Positions 59,329 through 64,000 of a stretch of DNA of 64,000 nucleotides are shown in pieces (positions within the stretch are counted from its first letter, which is position 1; each line of letters opens with the position of its first letter). Under the pieces are notes generated by a model. That model was not told the origin of the DNA. It was given only the letters and a program-made list of their open reading frames with translations, and made no database searches. The DNA is taken from assembly GCF_900090225.1 (NCBI RefSeq), contig NZ_FMHY01000002.1, positions 1,612,001-1,676,000 of the forward strand. Reading direction: 5' to 3'. Made by a program: the position numbers and the translations under genes. This DNA is from Micromonospora eburnea (lineage in GTDB: Bacteria > Actinomycetota > Actinomycetes > Mycobacteriales > Micromonosporaceae).

Positions 59329-59874
59329 ATGCCGCGTCAGATCTTCCAGCTCAAGGTGTCCCTGGCCGGGGTCCGTCCGCCGGTGTGGCGGCGGGTGCTG
59401 GTCCCCGGCGGCTACACCCTGGACCGGCTGCACCGGGTGTTGCAGCACGCGATGGGCTGGCGGGACTGCCACCTGCACTCGTTCGAGATCGACGGCCTCC
59501 AGTACGGCGAACCCGACTCGGACGGCGAGTTGGCGCTCCGCGACGAGCTGGACGTGCGGCTGGACGCGGTGGTGGGCAAGGGCAGCCGGTTCCGCTACAC
59601 CTACGACTTCGGCGACTGGTGGGAGCACGACGTGGTGGTGGAGGACGCCTGCACCGCCGACCCGGACGAGCGCTACCCGTCCTGCCCGTACGGGGAACGG
59701 GCCTGCCCGCCGGAGGGCGTCGGCGGCCCGTCCGGATACGCCGTCCTGCTCGCCGCGCTCGCCGATCCGACCCATCCGGAGCACCAGGTGATGCGGGATT
59801 GGGCCGGCCCCGGCTTCGACCCGGACGCCTACGACGCGGCCCGGGCGACCACCCTGCTGCGCCGCTTCTGCTGA
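59329..59874 (+). CDS. pRiA4b ORF-3-like protein (IS1096 TnpR-type passenger family)
   Basis: 181 residues. The family blocks are QLKVSLAGVRPPVWRRVLVPGGYTLDRLH, the downstream HLHSFEIDG and YTYDFGDWWEHDV, and a C-terminal DPDAYDAARATTLLRRF. Its function is not known; relatives occur alone on chromosomes and as a passenger in IS1096. No transposase or inverted repeats flank it here. GGGAGG lies 13 bp upstream of ATG 59329. Confidence 0.92.
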   Translation: MPRQIFQLKVSLAGVRPPVWRRVLVPGGYTLDRLHRVLQHAMGWRDCHLHSFEIDGLQYGEPDSDGELALRDELDVRLDAVVGKGSRFRYTYDFGDWWEHDVVVEDACTADPDERYPSCPYGERACPPEGVGGPSGYAVLLAALADPTHPEHQVMRDWAGPGFDPDAYDAARATTLLRRFC

Positions 59875-59913
59875 CCGCGCCGCCATCGCCTCCGGATCGG
59901 CGCGGTAACGATC

Positions 59914-59927
59914 TGGGAACGCTCCCA
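59914..59927. promoter_or_regulatory. CebR-type operator 1
   Basis: TGGGAACGCTCCCA differs by one base from the Streptomyces CebR consensus TGGGAGCGCTCCCA. It lies 8 bp upstream of the -35. Confidence 0.85.
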
Positions 59928-59935
59928 TAGGTCTA

Positions 59936-59965
59936 TTGACACCCCTGGCGGCTGGGCGGCAATCT
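59936..59965 (+). promoter_or_regulatory. cebE promoter
   Basis: Perfect -35 TTGACA (59936-59941), 18-bp spacer, -10 CAATCT (59960-59965). Operators lie on both sides, so a repressor could block it or loop the DNA. Confidence 0.65.
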
Positions 59966-59967
59966 CA

Positions 59968-59981
59968 TGGGAGCGCTCCCG
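59968..59981. promoter_or_regulatory. CebR-type operator 2
   Basis: TGGGAGCGCTCCCG, one base from consensus, at the expected transcription start just after the -10. Confidence 0.87.
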
Positions 59982-60117
59982 CGAGTGGTCTGGATCTCAT
60001 CTCCGCCCGCTCCCGGGTCGCCGCCGGTGACCCCCCTTTCTCAGGTCGATGGTGGCGAGACGCGCAACAGGCAACCCCACCACATGACACAGCCTCACCA
60101 GCGAAAGAGGGTCTCGG

Positions 60118-61428
60118 ATGAGCGTCCCATCCCGCCGTCGTCGGCTCGCGGCCATCGCGCTCGCGTCCGTGACGGTGCTCGCCACCGCCGCCGCCTGCAG
60201 TGACGACTCGTCGGACAGCGGCAGTGACGGCCAGATCACTCTCGTCGTCGACGTCTTCGGCGACCAGGGCTTCGGCTACGAAGAGCTCTACAAGCAGTAC
60301 GAGGCCGAGCACTCGAACATCAAGATCCAGGAGCGGGGCAAGGGCCTCGGCCTCGGGGACTACAACACCCGACTGACCCAGCAGATCACCGCCGGGTCCG
60401 GCGCCGGTGACGTGGTGGCCCTGGAAGAGGGCACCATCGTTCAGTACTACGCGCAGACCGACAAGTTCCAGAACCTCGCGGACTACGGCGCGAACGACTT
60501 TAAGGGCAACTTCCTGCCGTGGAAGTGGGAGGCGGGCACCACGCCGGACGGCAAGGTGCTCGGCCTCGGCACCGACGTCGGCTCGATGGCGCTCTGCTAC
60601 CGCAGCGACCTCTTCAAGGCCGCCGGGCTGCCCACCGACCGGGAGCAGGTCGCCGCCCTCTGGCCCACCTGGGACGAGTTCATCGCCACCGGCCAGAAGT
60701 TCGCCGCCGCCGACAAGAAGCACAAGTTCATCGACTCGGCGACCAACTTCTACAACGTCGTGCTGATGCAGAAGGCGGGCGACGGCAGCGGCTACACCTA
60801 CTACGACAAGAGCAACAAGCTGGTCATCGGCGAGAACCCGGACGTCAAGGCGGCGTACGACCTCACCACCAAGATGATCGCCGCGGGCCTGTCGAACAAC
60901 CTCCAGTCGTTCTCCAACGAGTGGAACGCCGGTTTCAAGAACGGCACCTTCGCCACCATCGCCTGCCCGGCCTGGATGACCGGTGTCATCAAGGGCAACG
61001 CCGGTGACTCGGCGGCCGGCAAGTGGGACATCGCCAAGGCGCCCGGCAACGGCGGCAACTGGGGCGGCTCGTGGCTGGCCGTGCCGAAGTCCAGCAAGCA
61101 CCCCAAGGAGGCCGCCGAGCTGGCCAAGTTCCTGACCAGCGCCAAGGGCCAGGTCGAGGCGTTCAAGGCGGTCGGCAACCTGCCGTCCTCGCCGCAGGCT
61201 CTGAGCGACCCGGCCGTCGGTGCCGCGACCAACGACTACTTCAGCAACGCCCCGACCGGCACCATCTTCGCCGCCGGTGCCACCTCGCTGAAGCCGGTCT
61301 ACCTCGGCCCGAAGAACAACGCTGTCCGCACTGAGGTGGAGAACACCCTGCGCGCCGTCGAGCAGGGCAAGTCCGCCGACGAGCAGTGGCAGGCCGCGCT
61401 GAAGAACGGTGAGGCCGCCGGTAAGTGA
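60118..61428 (+). CDS. cebE: Cellobiose/cello-oligosaccharide-binding lipoprotein
   Basis: 436 residues. A signal sequence with lipobox ATAAAC (Cys about 26) gives a membrane-anchored binding protein. Family-1 solute-binding features include LVVDVFGDQGFGYEELYKQYE, the NTRLTQQITAGSGAGDVVALEE loop and Trp/Tyr-rich ligand regions (FLPWKWEAG, WLAVPKSSKHP). Two CebR boxes and the operon cebF-cebG-bglC support cellobiose as ligand. ATG 60118 with AGAGGG upstream. A stable hairpin follows before cebF. Confidence 0.92.
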   Translation: MSVPSRRRRLAAIALASVTVLATAAACSDDSSDSGSDGQITLVVDVFGDQGFGYEELYKQYEAEHSNIKIQERGKGLGLGDYNTRLTQQITAGSGAGDVVALEEGTIVQYYAQTDKFQNLADYGANDFKGNFLPWKWEAGTTPDGKVLGLGTDVGSMALCYRSDLFKAAGLPTDREQVAALWPTWDEFIATGQKFAAADKKHKFIDSATNFYNVVLMQKAGDGSGYTYYDKSNKLVIGENPDVKAAYDLTTKMIAAGLSNNLQSFSNEWNAGFKNGTFATIACPAWMTGVIKGNAGDSAAGKWDIAKAPGNGGNWGGSWLAVPKSSKHPKEAAELAKFLTSAKGQVEAFKAVGNLPSSPQALSDPAVGAATNDYFSNAPTGTIFAAGATSLKPVYLGPKNNAVRTEVENTLRAVEQGKSADEQWQAALKNGEAAGK

Positions 61429-61442
61429 TCCGGCTGCCCCGG

Positions 61443-61486
61443 CCGCGGGTGGCGTCGACAGCCCTGGCTGTCGGCGCCACCCGCGG
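61443..61486 (+). promoter_or_regulatory. 21-bp intercistronic hairpin cebE-cebF
   Basis: Arms 61443-61463 and 61466-61486 pair along 21 bp with one G-T mismatch. Placed right after the binding-protein gene, it probably protects cebE mRNA and reduces read-through, so the binding protein exceeds the permeases. Confidence 0.75.
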
Positions 61487-61549
61487 TGCCCGGAGAGCCC
61501 GGCGCCGCCCGTGTGGGCGGGTGGCGCCGGCCGAGGAGAAGGACTCCCC

Positions 61550-62530
61550 ATGAGCCTCGACCTGCACGCCCCGGCGCCTCCCGGACGGGGACCGGCCAGC
61601 GCCGGCCGCCCCGCACACCGCCGCCGCGCCTCGTTCACCCGACTGGACCTGAAGTACTCGCCGTACCTCTACGTCCTGCCGTTCTTCCTGATCTTCGCGG
61701 TGTTCAGCCTGTATCCGATCATCTACACGGTCTGGATCGCGCTGACCGACCGGTCGCCGCTGAACCCGACGATCTCCTTCGTCGGCCTGGACAACTTCGT
61801 CGAGCTGATCACCGACGACCCGAAGTTCTGGAACGCCGTCGTCAACACGTTCGGCATGTTCCTGCTCTCCACCGTGCCGCAGCTGTTGCTGGCGCTGATG
61901 CTGGCCAACGCGTTGAACCGGAAACTGCGCGGGCAGACCTTCTTCCGGATGGCCATCGCCATGCCGATCATCACCTCGACCGCGGTCGTCGCGCTCGTCT
62001 TCTCGATGATCTATGCCAAGGAATTCGGCCTGATCAACTGGCTGCTCGACGCCGTCGGTATGGACAAGATCGACTGGCGGGCCAATCGGTTCGCCTCCTG
62101 GTTCGCCATCTCCACCATGGTCGACTGGCGGTGGATCGGCTACAACGCCCTGATCTACCTGGCCGCCATGCAGTCCATCAACAAGGACGTGTACGAGGCG
62201 GCGGCGCTGGACGGCGCCTCCCGCCGCCGCCAGTTCTGGTCGATCACCATCCCGCAGCTCCGCCCGACGATCATCTTCACGCTGATCATCTCGACCATCG
62301 GCGGGTTGCAGCTGTTCACCGAGCCGCTGCTGTTCACCAGCGGTGCCGGCGGCATCTCCGGCGGCTCGCAGGGCCAGTACCAGACCATCACGATGTACCT
62401 GCTCGACGTGATGAACCAACGCTTCCGGTGGGGCTACGCCGGCGCGGTCGCGCTCGTGCTCTTCCTGCTCATCGCGCTGATGTCGACGGTGAACTACCTG
62501 CTGGCCCGCCGCATCAGCTCAGACAAGTGA
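61550..62530 (+). CDS. cebF: Cello-oligosaccharide ABC transporter permease
   Basis: 326 residues, six membrane helices beginning near residue 38 (YLYVLPFFLIFAVFSLYPIIYT). The MalF-type coupling motif EAAALDGASRRRQFWSITIPQL lies near 222-243. It forms the membrane channel with CebG for beta-glucans bound by CebE. ATG 61550 has GGAGAAGGA upstream. An ATPase gene is not part of the operon; in Streptomyces a shared MsiK energises such importers. Confidence 0.93.
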   Translation: MSLDLHAPAPPGRGPASAGRPAHRRRASFTRLDLKYSPYLYVLPFFLIFAVFSLYPIIYTVWIALTDRSPLNPTISFVGLDNFVELITDDPKFWNAVVNTFGMFLLSTVPQLLLALMLANALNRKLRGQTFFRMAIAMPIITSTAVVALVFSMIYAKEFGLINWLLDAVGMDKIDWRANRFASWFAISTMVDWRWIGYNALIYLAAMQSINKDVYEAAALDGASRRRQFWSITIPQLRPTIIFTLIISTIGGLQLFTEPLLFTSGAGGISGGSQGQYQTITMYLLDVMNQRFRWGYAGAVALVLFLLIALMSTVNYLLARRISSDK

Positions 62531-62539
62531 GGTGACGAG

Positions 62540-63436
62540 ATGACGACCACCATGCTCCGCCCACCCTCCCGGCAGGCCGGCCCGGTGCGCGCAAGCCACC
62601 AGGCGGCGCGGCTCTGGAAGGCCAGCCCGCTGACCATGGTCGGGCTGATCCTCGGGGTGCTCCTGTCGCTCTTCCCGTTCTACTGGATGATCGTGATCGC
62701 CTCGCGTACGAACGACGCGGCCAACTCCTGGCCGCCGCCGTTCCTGCCCGGCGGCAACCTCGGCGAGAACATCCAGCGGGTGCTCGAAAACGGCGACGCC
62801 AACATCGTCAAGGGCCTGATGAACTCGTTCCTGGTCTCCGGCACGATCACCGTGGCCACGGTCTTCTTCGGCTCCCTCGCGGGCTTCGCCTTCGCCAAGC
62901 TCCGCTTCCGGGGCAAGAACGCGCTCCTGCTGATCATCCTGGCCTCGATGATGGTGCCCATCCAGCTCGGCGTGCTGCCGCTGTACATCCTGATGGCGAA
63001 GCTCGACTGGCTGAACTCCATGCCCTCGGTGACCGTGCCGTTCCTGATCGGCGGCTTCGGCATCTTCATGATGCGCCAGTACGCCGAGCAGGCCGTCCCC
63101 AACGAGCTGATCGAGGCCGCCCGGGTCGACGGCTGCTCGACCTGGGGGGTGTACTGGCACGTGGTGGCGCCCGCCCTGCGCCCCGCCGCCGCGGTGCTCG
63201 GCCTGCTCACCTTCATGGAGCAGTGGAACCAGTTCTTCTGGCCCTTCGTGGTGCTGGCCGACCCGGCCAACCCGACCGTCCAGATCTCCCTGCGAAGCCT
63301 GAACACCGCCTACTTCGCGGACAACTCGCAGATCTTCGCCGGTACGTTGATCGCCACCCTGCCCCTGTTCGTCGTGTTCGTCCTGTTCGGCCGCCAGATC
63401 ATTGGCGGAATCATGGAAGGCGCCGTCAAGTCGTGA
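62540..63436 (+). CDS. cebG: Cello-oligosaccharide ABC transporter permease
   Basis: 298 residues, MalG type, six helices. A cytoplasmic N-terminus is followed by the first helix ([18 protein letters not shown]). The coupling motif [20 protein letters not shown] lies near 193-212. It partners CebF. ATG 62540 lies 9 bp after cebF; the stop overlaps the bglC GTG by four bases (GTGA), coupling uptake to hydrolysis. Confidence 0.93.
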   Translation: MTTTMLRPPSRQAGPVRASHQAARLWKASPLTMVGLILGVLLSLFPFYWMIVIASRTNDAANSWPPPFLPGGNLGENIQRVLENGDANIVKGLMNSFLVSGTITVATVFFGSLAGFAFAKLRFRGKNALLLIILASMMVPIQLGVLPLYILMAKLDWLNSMPSVTVPFLIGGFGIFMMRQYAEQAVPNELIEAARVDGCSTWGVYWHVVAPALRPAAAVLGLLTFMEQWNQFFWPFVVLADPANPTVQISLRSLNTAYFADNSQIFAGTLIATLPLFVVFVLFGRQIIGGIMEGAVKS

Positions 63437-64000
63437 GCAACCCAGCCAGCCCGCCCGCCGTCGGCGTCCTCGACGAGGGTCCCGAGCTCACCTTCCCGCC
63501 CGGCTTCCTCTGGGGCGCGGCGACCGCCGCGTACCAGATCGAGGGCGCGGCGACCGAGGGTGGCCGTACCCCGTCGATCTGGGACACCTTCAGCCACACC
63601 GAGGGACGGACGGTGGCCGGGCACACCGGTGACGTGGCCTGCGATCACTACCACCGGATGTCCGACGACGTGCGGTTGATGGCCGACCTCGGGCTGAAGT
63701 CCTACCGCTTCTCGGTCTCCTGGTCCCGGGTCCAGCCGGGCGGGACCGGGCCGGCGAACCCCGAAGGGCTGGACTTCTACCGCCGGCTGGTCGACGAGCT
63801 GCTGGCCCACGACATCGTGCCGTGGCTGACCCTCTACCACTGGGACCTGCCCCAGCCGTTGGAGGACGCCGGCGGCTGGCCGGCCCGGGACACCGCCGGC
63901 CGGTTCGCCGACTACGCGCAGCTCGTGGCCGACGCCCTCGGCGACCGGGTGCAGCACTTCACCACGTTCAACGAGCCGTGGTGCTCGGCCTTCCTCGGCT
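63433..64000 (+). CDS. bglC: GH1 beta-glucosidase, 5' part (runs off the window)
   Basis: GTG 63433 overlaps the cebG stop. The first 189 residues read as glycoside hydrolase family 1: [40 protein letters not shown] and, just before the edge, the catalytic acid/base Glu in TFNEPW. It would split imported cellobiose to glucose in the cytoplasm. The nucleophile Glu region lies beyond base 64000. Confidence 0.93.
   Translation, partial: MSNPASPPAVGVLDEGPELTFPPGFLWGAATAAYQIEGAATEGGRTPSIWDTFSHTEGRTVAGHTGDVACDHYHRMSDDVRLMADLGLKSYRFSVSWSRVQPGGTGPANPEGLDFYRRLVDELLAHDIVPWLTLYHWDLPQPLEDAGGWPARDTAGRFADYAQLVADALGDRVQHFTTFNEPWCSAFLG

Noticed and set aside
59329-59874. pRiA4b ORF-3-like gene as part of an IS1096-type element
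   Set aside because: No transposase, inverted repeats or target duplication nearby; chromosomal solo copies are common.
1-64000. tRNA, rRNA, prophage or biosynthetic gene cluster
   Set aside because: No cloverleaf, rRNA-like, phage structural or PKS/NRPS core sequence was recognised anywhere in the window.

Overview
This 64 kb window is high-GC actinobacterial chromosome, most likely Micromonospora or a close Micromonosporaceae relative. The evidence is strong GC bias at third codon positions, many GTG starts and ATGA/GTGA overlaps, a coproporphyrin-dependent heme cluster (hemE-hemY-chdC), XRE/DUF397 regulator pairs, CebR-type operators, and short intergenic repeats of a kind I associate with Micromonospora. 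Naming the genus is inference. No rRNA, tRNA or CRISPR array was recognised. AnmK at the left edge and a GH1 beta-glucosidase at the right edge run off the window.

Layout. 1-12.7 kb: anmK (partial), dxs, a lipoprotein, a polytopic membrane protein, two tandem membrane-anchored beta-propeller paralogues, a C39-type peptidase, an OmpR-type two-component pair and a VOC protein. 12.7-16.2 kb: a Pro-rich membrane protein broken by a one-base frameshift, a complete IS701-family element (1554 bp, 18-bp inverted repeats, 4-bp target duplication) and an AT-richer patch encoding a small secreted peptide. 16.2-21.7 kb: fadB-fadA, a PadR regulator with an operator over its own start, and ribonuclease D. 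21.9-28.7 kb: a trypsin-like protease and a coiled-coil partner, both with Pro-rich minisatellite-encoded N-termini, then DUF3000 and the heme genes. 28.7-34.6 kb: an AA10 lytic polysaccharide monooxygenase with CBM2, small enzymes, a LigD-type polymerase, and an XRE/DUF397 pair divergent from a coupled three-gene operon of unknown small proteins. 34.6-42.4 kb: a two-permease, two-ATPase FtsX-type ABC exporter. 42.4-48.2 kb: acetyltransferase, lipoprotein hydrolase, ATP-dependent DNA ligase, a frameshifted DUF1990 gene and an AlkA-like glycosylase.

The most interesting region is 48.3-55.5 kb, a tightly packed minus-strand operon herA-sbcD-sbcC-nurA-methyltransferase/spermidine-synthase-like. 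It unites the HerA-NurA end-resection pair, classically archaeal, with the bacterial Mre11/Rad50-type SbcCD nuclease. The HerA homologue ends in a perfect SSB-like tail (DDDIPF). With the LigD-type polymerase, LigC-type ligase and AlkA-like glycosylase nearby, the window is rich in DNA repair functions.

55.8-64 kb holds a secreted Ntn-hydrolase acylase of the aculeacin/penicillin acylase type, a RibD-C reductase, a pRiA4b ORF-3 protein, and a cellobiose operon cebE-cebF-cebG-bglC. The operon is preceded by two TGGGAnCGCTCCCr boxes flanking a -35/-10 pair. With the LPMO this points to cellulose or chitin use.

Three genes (Pro-rich membrane protein, DUF3000, DUF1990) look shifted by one base, each at a C/G homopolymer. 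They are either recent lesions or assembly errors and should be checked before being called pseudogenes.
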